64,000 nt of DNA from Notolepis coatsorum (Eukaryota > Chordata > Actinopteri > Aulopiformes > Paralepididae): NCBI GenBank assembly GCA_963971535.1, contig OZ020589.1, positions 85,068,964 through 85,132,963 of the forward strand, read 5' to 3'. The notes under the pieces were generated by a model. It did not search any database. It was not told the origin of the DNA and saw only the letters and a program-made list of their open reading frames with translations. Below, one piece after another: positions 33,210-45,040 of this stretch; within the stretch, counting starts at the first letter, position 1; every line of letters starts with the position of its first letter. The position numbers and the translations under genes are program-made.

Positions 33210-34891
33210 TCACATTGGGCCATTGGGCGTGGGGATATGTCCTGGTGACACACTAATCCCCTTTCGTATATTGTTTTTCAAACATATTACACACCTCTGT
33301 AACACATGATCAATTTGACTGCCCAAATCTGGCGCCCAAAAGCCATATTCTCTGATTTTTCTCCTTACCTCTCCTTTATGCGCATGGCAAAAGTCGTGCG
33401 CCGTGTGGATCAGCAGTCCGACCAGGCCAGCAGGAGCCACCACAAATCCACCGGCGTCGCGCCACAAACCTGAATCATCCTGACTAGCTCCCCTGGTTAT
33501 CCAGAGGTCCCGTTCCACCTGACTAGCCTCCTCCTGGAAAGTCAAAACATCTTTGTAGGTTATCTTGTCCTCTAACTCAACTCCGTGTGTGATAACCAAT
33601 ACCTTGCCTGTTCTGTCAGCACCTGTCACTTCCTTGGCAGCTTCGTCCGCTCTTCTGTTCCCTCGAGACATCTTGGACTCGTCTGACTGATGAGCAGCAC
33701 ACTTGATTATCGCAACCTGCTTTGGTTTCATAATTGCTTCTAACAAACGTTTAATCTGACTACAATGTTTTATGGCGCTTCCATCGGCTTTCTTGAATCC
33801 TCTCCCTTTCCACACTGTGCCAAACAAGAAGGCGGTACCATGTGCATAGGCGGAGTCGGTTACAATATTTACAGTTCTGCCCTCTGCCATGTTACATGCT
33901 TCCGTCAGTGCGACCAATTCTGCTAACTGGGCTGAACAAGGTTGTGATAATGCTTCGGCTTTTTCTACCACAAATCCTTCGCCCTGTGACCTTACCACGG
34001 AGTAACCTGCTTTTAGTCCCTCGCCAACACGATAACAAGAGCCGTCAGTCCATAACTCCAGATCTGGACTGTCAAATGGAAATGCCTGCAAGTCTGCTCT
34101 GAGTTTAGAGTACCTCTCGACTTCGACTAAACAGTCGTGGGGCTCTCCATCTTCAGGCGTAGGGATGTCAGCTGCCGGGTTCGTTATGGAACACCTGACC
34201 AGCGTCACATCTTCCTGTTCCAAAAGTCTGTAGTAGTGTTTAATGCGAGGCATCGTCAGTGCATATTTACCGGACTCCAACAGACTCTTCAAGTCATGCC
34301 TCACCATGATATCCACTGGATATCCCATCGTAATACTTGCGGCTTTTTCGTACATCGTATACACTCCAGCCATTTCTCGGTAGCATGGAGCCATCCCCAT
34401 CTCTACTTCCGAGTAGGCAATTGAGTAGTACGCCATCGGCTGTGGTCGCGCCCCCACCCCTGTGTCCTGGGCCAACACCGCACACGCCTGCTTCTGATCT
34501 GGTGAAGAAGAGACGTATAGTATGAATTTCTTGGTATAGTTAGGCAACGCCAAGGCCGGCGCCTCTAACAGTCGGGACTTGATTGTTTCGAATGCCCGTG
34601 AGCCCTCTTCGGTCCATACCACTTTACTGCTCAGTTTATCAACGCCCGTTTCTTTATCCAACCCCTCTAAATCCTCCCTTAGGATTTTGTTGAATATGTG
34701 TGGCGAATGTTTTAGTCCCTGCGGGATCCTAGTATACTCATAATATTCATCCTTATAAGTAAACCCAAAAAAATGCTGGCACTCCTCGCTCAAGGGCACA
34801 CTAAAATATGCACTACACAAATCTATAACTGTATAGTACTCGGCTTTCGACGGGATAAATGTCAATAGCACATGGGGGTCGGGGACATCGG
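33210..34891 (-). pseudogene. Retrovirus-like pol, RT fragment, RNase H and integrase zinc region
   Basis: After the assembly gap the frame holds a partial RT (VIDLCSAYFSVPL, IPQGLKHSP), the RNase H start DLELWTDGSC, and an HHCC-type region with VLQRCVIC. RT breaks off after the FNKILREDLEGL region and continues with WTEEGSRAF. The segment carrying the YxDD catalytic motif and part of the thumb is therefore missing, so the polymerase cannot work even without the downstream stop. The N-terminal part and any gag are lost in or beyond the gap. Retroviral rather than Gypsy affinity is inferred from the RNase H and connection layout. Confidence 0.85.
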
Positions 34892-35091
34892 NNNNNNNNN
34901 NNNNNNNNNNNNNNNNNNNNNNNNNNNNNNNNNNNNNNNNNNNNNNNNNNNNNNNNNNNNNNNNNNNNNNNNNNNNNNNNNNNNNNNNNNNNNNNNNNNN
35001 NNNNNNNNNNNNNNNNNNNNNNNNNNNNNNNNNNNNNNNNNNNNNNNNNNNNNNNNNNNNNNNNNNNNNNNNNNNNNNNNNNNNNNNNNNN
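34892..35091. other. Assembly gap (200 N)
   Basis: Exactly 200 N. It separates the retrovirus-like pol from a hAT MITE fragment; the joined order should not be trusted. Confidence 1.
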
Positions 35092-35611
35092 GGGATGTCC
35101 CGATCAAATTTTTTTGCTCCCGATCCGATCCCGATCATGTGATTTTGAGTATCTACGGATACCGATCTTTCCCGATCCGATAAAAAAAAAGAATTGTTTA
35201 AAAAAAAGAAAATTCATTATTAAATTTTTTTCATCCCAATTTCTCACATTACATTTACCCTGAATGTTGACGTTATCCAGGTGAAATGTTAACTTCATTC
35301 AAGCGAGGCATTGCAATCCTTGACATAAATCATTTGATGTATAATTAAATCAAAGGAAATGTATGCATTTGTTTTGGCAAAATTCTTCTGCTCTGTGTGA
35401 CAATAAATAAATTAATGATGATATGCAATTTAAAACCAAAACGAAGGCCTCAGTATGAGTTTAAGACGTGAACATGGTCATGTTTGTTGAATAAAAAAAA
35501 AAGTTTAAAAATAAAAATAAAATCCAGAGTTAAAATCTTTTTTTGCCGATCCCGATCTTCGGAAAATCACGTGATCGGCCCCGATCCCGAGATCGGATCG
35601 GGACATCCCTA
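35092..35611. mobile_element. hAT-type MITE with GGGATGTCCCGATC ends (left tip in gap)
   Basis: It starts GGGATGTCCCGATC and ends GATCGGGACATCCCTA. Subterminal GATCCCGAT words occur on both sides. The family is related in terminus to the MITE at 42379-42752. Confidence 0.75.
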
Positions 35612-36195
35612 GTAATAACCGGTTTAAAATGATTACCTCACGTTGTGTCTATTCTACTAGCATTAACGTTACTAGTACAAACAATCAATAGCGAGTTATA
35701 TTGATCACGCTATGTACGCTAGCCATGGTAAACCGCAATCACATTAGCACGTAAGCTAACAACAAGCTTAACAAATCAGCTATCTTTTTGTGAGACTAAA
35801 CTCTCCGCTCGGTGGTAAATTGTGTTGATGTTGGTTTTGTTTCATCAATAAATGAGGCAGAATACACAGTGAATGTATCCTTTTTTGTTTATTGCACTTG
35901 TTCCTGCTGCAGACAAATAATGAATCCTAAGCGAGGCATTAAAGATGGCGGCTTTCTGTTTTTGTGCAGACGCTCTAACGTGTGATGCTTCTCTCTTCTG
36001 ACCAATCAGTGGTCTGCAGTGTTTCACGTCACTTTTCTGGTACCACTTGTACTCACTTGGAACCTCGACAGAGCATTGACTAAAAAAGTACCCAAAAAGT
36101 ACCTGGTACCAGGTATTTTGGCAATGGAAAACCGAAAAGGCTGAGTAGAGTAGAGTAGAGTCGAGTAGGTACCATGCAGTGGAAAAGGGGCATAA
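35612..36195. repeat. Unassigned sequence with an interspersed hAT-like end
   Basis: GGTACCTGGTACCAGGTA-like pairs and GTACCATGCAGTGGAAAAGG at 36169-36188 resemble the terminal region of a common fish element. The matching left end was not found. A small (GAGTA)n run is at 36142-36168. Confidence 0.4.
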
Positions 36196-36465
36196 TACAG
36201 CTGCTACAGTGTGTGAGGACAGTGATACAGCTGTTACAGTGTGTGAGGACAGTAACACAGCTGCTACAGTGTGTGAGGACAGTAATACAGCTGCTACAGT
36301 GTGTGATGACAGTGATACAGCTGTTACAGTGTGTGAGGACAGTAATAAAGCTGCTACAGTGTGTGAGTACAGTAATACAGCTGCTACAGTGTGTGAGGAC
36401 AGTAATAAAGCTGCTACAGTGTGTGAGGACAGTAATAAAGCTGCTACAGTGTGTGAGAACAGTTT
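36196..36465. repeat. 30-bp tandem array, about 9 units
   Basis: Unit CAGCTGCTACAGTGTGTGAG followed by GACAGTAATA. All four long frames over it are a consequence of the 30-bp period. Confidence 0.95.
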
Positions 36466-37190
36466 TATGATACAATTTGATACAGTTTGATTATACAGTT
36501 TGATGATACAGCCGAAACCCTCCAATCTTGCGCTGTCGACTAAAGACGCACTTCTTCAACCATTATCTGAAATGAAAAAGATTATAACAAAATTAAAATG
36601 AAAACCAACCCTAACTAACCTTATTGTCATGCACCTAATATACTAACCTACACTGTAGCACTCAACACTTTGATGAACATTGTTACTCAGCTGATATATT
36701 TGTGCCCTTCCTGATGTCGTACAGAACTTGTAAGTCGCATTGGATAAAAGTGTCAGCTAAATGACTAAATGTAAATGATACAGTTTGATACAGTTTGATG
36801 ATACAGTTTGATGATACAGTTTGATACAGTTTGATGATACAGTTTGATACAGTTTGATTATATAGTTTGATGATACAGTTTTATACAGTTTAATACAGTT
36901 TGATGATACAGTTTGATACAGTTTGATACAGTTCGATGATACAGTTTGATACAGTTTGATGATACAGTTTGATACAGTTTGATGATACAGTTTGCAATAC
37001 AGTTTGATACAGTTTGATGATACAGTTTGATACAGTTTGATTATATAGTTTGATGATACAGTTTGATGATACAGTTTGATTATATAGTTTGATGATACAG
37101 TTTGATGATACAGTTTGATTATACAGTTTGATGATACAGTTTGATGATACAGTTTGATTATATAGTTTGATGATACAGTTTGATGATACA
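36463..37190. repeat. GATACAGTTT minisatellite, main cluster
   Basis: Mixed 10-bp (GATACAGTTT) and 13-bp (GATGATACAGTTT) units. Interrupted at 36513-36772 by a LINE/SINE 3' end (GTAAGTCGCATTGGATAAAA, then GTGTCAGCTAAATGACTAAA). Further clusters are at 43734-43835 and 44885-45040. Confidence 0.95.
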
Positions 37191-37745
37191 CAGGAAGTAA
37201 TTCATCAGCCATCAGACGTTATAATGCACACTGTGCCTCACTGCATCACTGAGCACAGGGTGACAGTACCATCTTCCTGGACTTTTACTTTTAACCAACA
37301 TTGTACAATATTACACGTACTGTACACTTACTGTATATTTTATATTAGAATGTATATACTGTGACAAGCATTGTGGTATTCAGGCTCGACACGGACAAAA
37401 ACAAACAATTCCAATGTCCACACAAGTGTTACGACGGAGGCAGGTAGGTTCCAGTTGTGGGGCAATAAGTAGAAGTAGAGAAGGTTTTTACTCATTAAAG
37501 GGGAACTATCTTATAAATGACCTTTTCCAGTGTTTAGGGTTATTTTCTAGCTATGTGGACTTATAGTAATAGGATCTATGTCTCTAATTCTCGATTTGGC
37601 GCATTCTTCCAATTCTCCCCTCACAATAATGTCCCTCCCTCAAGTGAGTCATCTGAAAATTTGCCTATATGGGACGTCATATGGTGCGTAAGCGTATTTG
37701 CATAATAACACCCGCCCCCTCTAGCTGCCCGCCGAGCGAGAGCGA

Positions 37746-38010
37746 GAGAAGCAGAGAACTGTAAACGCTCTGCGTGTCTCCCTCTCCCTCTCGAGGAAGT
37801 CCACCACCGTGCTGCGCTACAGCTCATGCTCCCGAACCGAGAGAGAACTGTAAACGCTCTGCGTGTCTCCCTCTCGAGGAAGTCCACCACCGTGCTGCGC
37901 TACAGCTCATGCTCCCGAACCGAGAGAGAACTGTAAACGCTCTGCGTGTCTCCCTCTCCCTCTCGAGGAAGTCCACCACCGTGCTGCGCTACAGCCCATG
38001 CTCCTGAACC
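37746..38010. repeat. Tandem repeat, unit about 75-82 bp, 3 to 3.5 copies
   Basis: GAGAGAACTGTAAACGCTCT, GTGTCTCCCTCTCGAGGAAG and CCACCACCGTGCTGCGCTAC recur in order. The units differ by one CCCTCT indel. Confidence 0.9.
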
Positions 38011-38027
38011 GAGAGAGAGAGAACTGT

Positions 38028-38080
38028 AACACTCTGCGTGTCCTCCCGGCTCCCTCTCCCGGGAGGACACGCAGAGTGTT
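38028..38080. repeat. Perfect 22-bp-arm hairpin
   Basis: AACACTCTGCGTGTCCTCCC(GG), a 9-base loop CTCCCTCTC, then the exact reverse complement. It lies between the tandem repeat and (CT)n inside the TTAA element. Confidence 0.95.
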
Positions 38081-38094
38081 TACACTTTTTTTTT

Positions 38095-38319
<225 letters not shown>

Positions 38320-38914
38320 ACTGACTGTCACTCAAAGTGCTTATGGGCGGAGCCAGGCCATAACAGCCTGATTTCTTGTGACTGAAAAATGATGGGTTTG
38401 AATACTTGATTAGAAATATAAACCAATGCATATTTTTTTTTTAAACGTACAGATGTCTTCAATAGACTGACAGGAATTGTTTAAAGTTGCCCAAATAGTG
38501 CTAGGAATAGTAAAATAGTTCCCCTTTAAACGGTGGTTCTCTTTATTTGTAGAACGGTACACCGTAATTCCAACAGGTAGTAACACTGACGCAGGGCGTC
38601 TAGGAGAGAAAGATAATAATAATAACAATAATATGACAGCAACGTCCAGAGCCTGCGGTACCGCCGTGTACCATGCAGGAAAGTGAGAAGATCCGACAAC
38701 TGGAAGCAGAAAGACAGGGGTTAAATAAGACCACATTCCAGACATACCAAGCGCACCACATTGACAACCAATCAGGAGACCCAAACAATAAGTGACAGGG
38801 GAGACAAGTGACAGGGAGACAAGTGACAGGTGTCAGAATGGTGGGTGGTTCTCAGGCGGCGCCAGAGAGCCCAGAGCATTACAGTACCCTCCCCTGACGA
38901 ACGGCACCAGACGT

Positions 38915-39752
38915 TTACCTAGGGGCCTCGGGATGCAGACGCCGGAAATCATCGATCAGGCTGGGATCTAAGATATCCCTTTGAGGCACCCAAGAACGCT
39001 CTTCTACCCCGTACCCCTCCCAATCCACCAAGAACTGAAACCCCCTACCCCTCCGCCTACAACTCAGGATCCTCCGCACCGTGTAGACCGGCTGACCACC
39101 AATCAACCGAGGCAGAGGAACCGCGGATAGAAGCGGGGCCAAGGGCGATGAGAGGAATGGCTTCAACAGGGACACATGAAACGTCGGATGAACCCTCATC
39201 GAGCTCGGAAGCCGCAAACTGTAAGACACAGGGTTCACCCGACGAACCACTCTAAAGGGTCCTATGAAGCGAGGAGCCAGCTTCCGGGATTCCACCCGGA
39301 GAGGGAGATCACGGGTGGAAAGCCAAACCCGCTGCCCAGGACGGAAAACCGGAGCCAGACGGCGCTTGCGGTTAGCCTGTTGCTGAGTTTTAACCGAAGC
39401 CTTCTGCAGCGCCGTTCGAACCTAATTCCACGTCCGCCGACAGCGAGCCACATGTGCCTGGGCCGAAGGCCTCCTGCTCCTGCTCGGGAAACAGAGGAGG
39501 TTGAAAACCATATTGACACTGAAAGGGAGACATACCGGTAGAGGAGGAGAGGAGGGTATTATGCGCATATTCAGCCCAGGCCAACCTCCTACTCCACGTT
39601 GCCGGGCACCCGGCAACGTAACAGCTCAAGACCCTATCCAGATCCTGGTTGACGCGCTCTGTCTGCCTGTTCGACTGCGGATGAAACCCAGATGACAGGC
39701 CGCAGAAATTTGAGGTCGCAGAAGGCCGACTCTGCCCTAGGCGACCATTCAA
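38915..39752 (-). pseudogene. Gypsy integrase C-terminal part with chromodomain
   Basis: The minus strand reads [20 protein letters not shown], a conserved integrase stretch with the catalytic glutamate, then a WAEYAHN block. After a frame break near 39420 it continues with [31 protein letters not shown] and a C-terminal chromodomain (VYTVRRIL then [17 protein letters not shown]). The chromodomain of such chromoviruses directs integration to chromatin marks. The HHCC region and the first two catalytic aspartates of the integrase are deleted, so integration is impossible for this copy. The fusion point with RT is at about 39715. Confidence 0.9.
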
Positions 39753-40740
39753 AGCCAGGGAGAGAGGACTTAGTGAGAGCTGTTAACGGATTGGCTAAGG
39801 CGCTAAAATTGTGAATAAAACGCCTGTAAAAATGTGCTAAGCCCAAAAAACGTTGTAACTCCTTGAGCGATGAAGGCCGTGGCCAGTCCAAGACTGCACT
39901 CACCTTGGCTGGATCCATGCGAAGATCAACCTTCGTCAACACAAAGCCCCGGAAGGAAACGGTGTCAGTGTGAAACACACACTTCTCTGCCTTAACAAAT
40001 AGTTGATGCTTGAGGAGACGGTCTAGCACCTCACGAACGTGCACTTGGTGTTGCACCATATCGCGAGAAAAAAATCAGGATGTTATCTAAGTAAACGAAC
40101 ACCGACACCCCAATTAAGTCCCGCAGCACGTCGTTAACCAGGGCTTGGAAGACTGCTGGAGCATTAGCTAAGCCAAAGGTCATGACTAAATACTCATAAT
40201 GCCCATTGGGCGTGTTAAATGCAGTCTTCCACTCGTCTCCTTCTCTAATCCTGACCAGATTGTATGCATTACGTAAGTCAAGTTTAGAGAATACCTGTGC
40301 CCCCTGTAAGCACTCAAAGGCGGTGTCCATGAGAGGCAACGGATAACGGTTCTTGATGGATACATCGTTCAACCCCCTATAATCAATGCACGGTCGCTGG
40401 GAACCATCTTCGCTGGGAACCAACGAAGAAGAATCCAGCGCCGGCAAGAGATGTGGAAGGACGTATATGCCCTGCGAGCAATGGCTCCTCAATGTAAGTG
40501 TTCATAGACACTGTCTCAGGGCGCGAGAGGGAGAACATACGCCCACGGGGAGGAGAGGTACCGGGTAGAAGATTAATGGGGCAGTCTTTTGATCTATGAG
40601 GCGGTAGTGCTTTAGCATGCGTTTTGCTAAAAACGTCCGCCAGGTCCCAATAGATCTTAGGTACACCTATTAAATCGGGATTAGTAGGGCTGACAGCATC
40701 TGCAACGCTCCCCACCATCCTGGAGAGAGAAGAGGAAGAC
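39715..40740 (-). pseudogene. Gypsy reverse transcriptase, frameshifted and truncated
   Basis: Motifs in order: [73 protein letters not shown], then VYLDNILIF. The catalytic YxDD-type box reads YLDN, so the second aspartate is lost. Frame breaks occur near 40460 and 40060. The thumb is present (DWPRPSSLKELQRFLGLAHF), then sequence jumps to the integrase at about 39715, so RNase H is missing. RT would copy genomic RNA in cytoplasmic particles; this copy is inactive. Confidence 0.9.
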
Positions 40741-41210
40741 AAAAGAGAAGAGGGGGGGGGGGGGTGGGCAAACTCTCGCCGAAGTCCGACTTAACACCGT
40801 TCTCCGTTGAGAGTTCACCCGTGCACCAATTAATCACAGGGTTGTGAAACACTAACCAGGGATGACCTAAAACCATGACAGAAATGGGGGGAAAAAGTAA
40901 AAGAAATTGCAACCACTCCCGCCCACCACCCGCCACCTGAATATGAATGGGAGCAGTGCGGTGGGTGATGCTCCCACTGCCCAGTGGCTGTCCATCCAGG
41001 GCTTGGATGGGAACGGGTACCATCAGTTCCTTGAGTAGGATCCCCCACTCCTCTACCAGCCCCACATGGATAAAATTTCCCGCTGCCCCTGAGTCAATTA
41101 ATGCCACGGTTCTCTTGACGTCGCTCCCACAGTTGACAGTCACCTTAAAAAAAGTACGGGTATCGGGAAAATACGAGGATTTCAGCCCACCCATCAGCGC
41201 CTCCTCAGGA
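40740..41210 (-). pseudogene. Gypsy aspartic protease
   Basis: A retropepsin-like region with the active-site text ALIDSGAAGNFI and the later hydrophobic segment VMVLGHPWLVFHNPVI. It lies between the gag zinc knuckle and RT, as in Metaviridae. The frame is open from 41278 to about 40670, so this is one of the better-preserved parts. It would mature the Gag-Pol polyprotein. A G run at 40750-40762 disrupts the link to RT. Confidence 0.85.
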
Positions 41211-42240
41211 CCTAGCGGGCTCCTCCTTTTCCCGAGGAGCTCCGACAGCTGCCAAAGCAATGGCCGGTGCAGCCGCACCGGAAGCAGCGTCTCTCCTCGA
41301 TGAAGCGCCGTCGCTCCTCATCAGAGAGCAACAGCGCCCCAAGCTGCATGGGTTCATCACCCAGTGGCTCACTCGTGTAATGCAGGAAGTTGTCGACACC
41401 GGGAGAAGAAGGGACACGTACCTGAGCCGCTGTTCCACGCTCACGTTCCCTCTCCCGATGTCGATTGTCCATGGGGATGGCCATGGTGATGATCTCATCC
41501 AAGCGCTCCGGCAACTCACGTACGGAGAGCTCGTCTCTCATCCGCACGGAGAGCCCCTGAACAAACAACACACAACAGGGGATCTCTGGCCAAGCTGCCT
41601 CCCGGGCCACGATCCTGAATTCAATGGCGTAATCTGCAACATTGTGGAGGCCTTGCCGGCAGGCGAGGAGCTGCACCCCCGGCCTCATAAATAGAGAGAA
41701 CTCTGGAAGTATAGAAGATTCTTCTCAACTCCCCGGTAAAGGCGTAAACATTGCTGCAGATTACTGACCCACTTTCCCATTCGGCCGTAGCCCAGGAAAG
41801 CGTTCAATCAGAGATGAGGGTAATGATGTATGCAACCTGGGAAATATCAGAGGGGAATGAACGTGGCTGCAACTGGAACACGAGGGATGGGTGATGAATT
41901 CCCTGCACCCCTCCGGTGCTCCCGCGTAGCGGCCGGCGGTGATAGCCGTGGCTCCCAGACCTCTTCCTGGATCCCGAGAGCCCCATGACCTCTCCTGCTG
42001 CCGACAGCCGCTCCCTCCGGCGCCGCCTCAGCTCCCGCCGTCCTCACCTCAGCCACCTCAGTACTGGCCCTCTGGGCCGCGGCCAATGCCGAACTCGCCG
42101 TCTCCTGGGAGGAAATGGTGAGTCCTCCCAGTCAAACCAGCTCGGCACTGACCTGTTGTTGACGCTCAGATACTTGCCCCAGAGCGTTCTCCAGCTTTCG
42201 GTGCATCTCTGCCAAAGCCTCCATGGAACCTGGATGGTCG
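41210..42240 (-). pseudogene. Gypsy gag with CCHC zinc knuckle
   Basis: The minus strand starts near 42236 with an alanine-rich, coiled-coil-like N-terminus (MEALAEMHRKLENALGQVSE). It breaks near 41850-41700 and resumes with the capsid-like region at 41688. The end has a zinc knuckle CFRCGCTGHCFGSC, matching CX2CX4HX4C, followed by a basic serine/glycine tail. Gag forms the particle and binds the RNA. It directly follows the 5' LTR. At least one frameshift is present. Confidence 0.85.
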
Positions 42241-42247
42241 GATCTTC

Positions 42248-43022
42248 TGTTACGACAGAGGCAGGTAGGTTCCAGTTGTGGGGCAATAAGTAGAAGCAGA
42301 GAAGGTTTTTACTCATTAAACGGTGGTTCTCTTTATTTGTAGAACGGTACACCTAGAGTAATTCCAACAGGTAATAATTAGGGATGTCCGATATTATCGG
42401 CCTACCGATATTATCGGCCGATATCGGCATTAAAATGTGATATCGGAAAATATCGGTATCGGTTTTCATTATTTAATTTTTTTTAACATTTCTAGAACCT
42501 TTATTTACCCAGGCAAGCAAGTAAGAACAAATTCTGATTTTATTTATTGTCAAAAGTATGCATATTGTTGTGTTAATTCCACAACAAGAGATATGTAATG
42601 TTAATTACCTGAAATTATAAAAAAGAATTGCGGGGGGAAACCCTGCATATATCGGTATCGGTTGATATCGGTTGATATTGGTATCGGAAATTAAGAGTTG
42701 GACAATATCGGTATATCGGTATCGGTAAAAAAGCCAATATCGAGCATCCCTAATAATAATAATAACAATAATATGACAGCAACGTCCAGAGCCTGCGGTA
42801 CCGCCGTGTACCGTGCAGGAAAGTGAGAAGATCCGACAACTGGAAGCAGAAAGACAGGGGTTAAATAAGACCACATTCCAGACATACCAAGCGCACCACA
42901 GTGACAACCAATCAGAGACCCAAACAATAAGTGACAGGGGAGACAAGTGACAGGGAGACAAGTGACAGGTGTCAGAATGGTGGGTGGTCCTCAGGCAGCG
43001 CCAGAGAACCCAGAGCATTACA
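42248..43022 (-). repeat. Gypsy 5' LTR, interrupted by a hAT MITE
   Basis: About 400 bp of LTR after removing 42379-42752. It lacks about 35 bp (ACTGACGCAGGGCG region) present in the other LTR. The TSD CACAAG follows. Confidence 0.92.
42379..42752. mobile_element. 374-bp hAT-type MITE in the Gypsy LTR
   Basis: TAGGGATGTCCGATATTATC at the left and GATATTGG...CATCCCTA at the right, full of ATATCGGTATCGG repeats. The flanks GTAATAAT and ATAATAAT form an 8-bp TSD with one mismatch. Confidence 0.88.
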
Positions 43023-43028
43023 CACAAG

Positions 43029-43374
43029 CACAATTTCAATAAACAAATGATATTTATTGAGCAACAGTACAGGTCCCATGGGCAATAGAATAGTCAATTT
43101 ACAGTCCAGGGTCAAAACACGTTCCAGGCTCTCGTACAAAAGGGAATGTTCAATACTCAGGGTTTGTCGTCCGGTCGAGGGTCAGTTTCACAAGGGGGTA
43201 TCTCAGCCAGTCCAGGGTTCAGTACCACAAACACCTTCTCGCTCTAACCTCTCCTTACAACTACCTCTCACCTCACAAACTCCTTATAACACACTCTCTC
43301 CACAATCTCTGCTCCTTCCTCATCTCCACTCAACTCTTCTCTGTCTCTCCTAAGGCTTTATGCTATGTGTGTCT

Positions 43375-43418
<44 letters not shown>

Positions 43419-43733
43419 GGATGTGGGTGATCACGTGGTGCACAGGTGTATTCCATCAGTCCCAATCAACTCCTCACTCAACTCTCCTCTGCCCATGACA
43501 ATAGTATCTCCCTTCCTCCACATAACCAAGTGACGAGGGATGACATCTGCCATAATACATAACATAGGAAATGTATATCCCGGACCCGCATTTTTATTCT
43601 TAGGCTTATTTTTATTCTTATTCATGACTTTGTTTTGTCTACCTAAATGTTTACTCTTTACTGTGAGTGATTTGTAGTGCCAAATTTCCCTCAGGATGAA
43701 TGAAGTATTTCTAGCCTATTCTATTCTACAGTT
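43029..43733. repeat. LTR-like and SINE-like sequence flanking the Gypsy insertion
   Basis: 43029-43570 has LTR-like composition and a (GT)n at 43376-43418. Together with 37358-37426 it may be an older LTR cut by the Gypsy. 43620-43733 is a SINE/LINE tail (CCCTCAGGATGAATGAAGTA, TATTC repeats). The assignment is tentative. Confidence 0.35.
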
Positions 43734-43835
43734 TGATGATACAGTTTGATACAGTTTGATGATACAGTTTAATACAGTTTGATGATACAGTTGGATGATA
43801 CAGTATGATGATACAGTTTGATGATATTTGTCCAT
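43734..43835. repeat. GATACAGTTT minisatellite, second cluster
   Basis: Same 10/13-bp units as 36463-37190. Confidence 0.9.
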
Positions 43836-44218
43836 GCATCTGAGGCTCGTGACAGTTTTTTTTTGTTTTTAGTTTTGTTTATTGGTATCTAGCAATATTA
43901 TTATTATTATTATTATTACCGTTATTATTGTTATTATTATTCATGGTCATATTATCATTATTATTATTATTGTTATCATAATTGTGTCTGTGCACAGCGG
44001 TTTGTTCCAGATGTTGACATTTTTATTTTTCAGATTTTTCCAGATTGTGAAAGTACAGAATGTAAGCTTTCAAATGATGTGTCATATGTTGAAATCTGAG
44101 AATTTTTTTAACATGATGTGCTCATTTATAACTTGTAAAGCAGTCTGTTTTCTAGAATACTTAACAGGAGAAAACGCTTCTGAAAGGAAGGCCACTTTTC
44201 ACACTTCAGACAGATTGA
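43836..44218. other. AT-rich sequence with ATT-type microsatellite
   Basis: Irregular TTATTA repeats at 43896-43985. No gene or recognised element in the rest. Confidence 0.5.
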
Positions 44219-44223
44219 GCTGG

Positions 44224-44854
44224 TGTTACACTCCCATACCTGTCCAGGGTTGGGAGAGGCAACCCCACATTGACATTAGAAACAATATGAGTTACTGCCC
44301 CACACAGGGGGTTGATGGTGGGGTCATGGCTCCATCTGGTGCTCACCTGCAGTTAATGCAGTCAGTTAAGATGCTATCTGATTGCATTAGAAATATATTA
44401 TTATTACAAGTAGGTTATTTGTTACAAGTGTTGTCTGTGTAGGTTGTTCCTTGTGTTTGGTATTCTTTCCTGTGTTTTGTATCGCCTAGTTCATCTTCCT
44501 GTTGTTTTGATTATTGTTTGGTTTTATGTTCCCCAGCTGTTGTAATTGTTAATTGGTTTCAGTATATATTGCTTGTTGGTTGGTCGAGTTATTATGGCAT
44601 CATTGTCTCCTCGTTTTCCCCGTGTCGTGCCTGCCTTCCCTGTTGTTGTCAAGTGAGTTCATGCCTGTCTACCCCTGTCATTTTCTTGTTTTCCTTCGTT
44701 GTTTAGTTAGTACTAGTGCCTTTCGTTTGTTTTGTATTTTGATTCTCAGTAAAGCTCCCTTCATCAAGTATCACCCTTTGTCTCTGTCTCGGTTCTCTCG
44801 TCCTTGTCTGCAACTGTGTTCTCCTCACCTTCATCGCCACCCCCGTTCGTAACA
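44224..44854 (+). mobile_element. Solo LTR (Gypsy/ERV type), plus strand
   Basis: It starts TGTTACACTCCCATACCTG and ends CCCCGTTCGTAACA. GCTGG flanks both sides (44219-44223, 44855-44859). A TATA-like box TATATATTG is at about 44571. CAGTAAAGCTCCCTTCATCA marks the polyadenylation region. The reversed relative is at 47827. Confidence 0.9.
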
Positions 44855-44884
44855 GCTGGGCGTCAACAAAAACCAAATGACCTT

Positions 44885-45040
44885 TGTTTGATGATACAGT
44901 TTGATGATACAGTTTGATGATACAGTTTGATACAGTTTGATGATACAGTTTGATACAGTTTGATGATACAGTTTGATACAGTTTGATACAGTTTGATGAT
45001 ACAGTTTGATGATACAGTTTGATGATACAGTTTGATGACA
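44885..45040. repeat. GATACAGTTT minisatellite, third cluster
   Basis: Same units as 36463 and 43734. Confidence 0.92.

Noticed and set aside
36196-36465. CRISPR-like regular repeat
   Set aside because: The units are directly adjacent with no unique spacers, in a vertebrate genome. It is an ordinary 30-bp tandem repeat; the same holds for 26285-26560.
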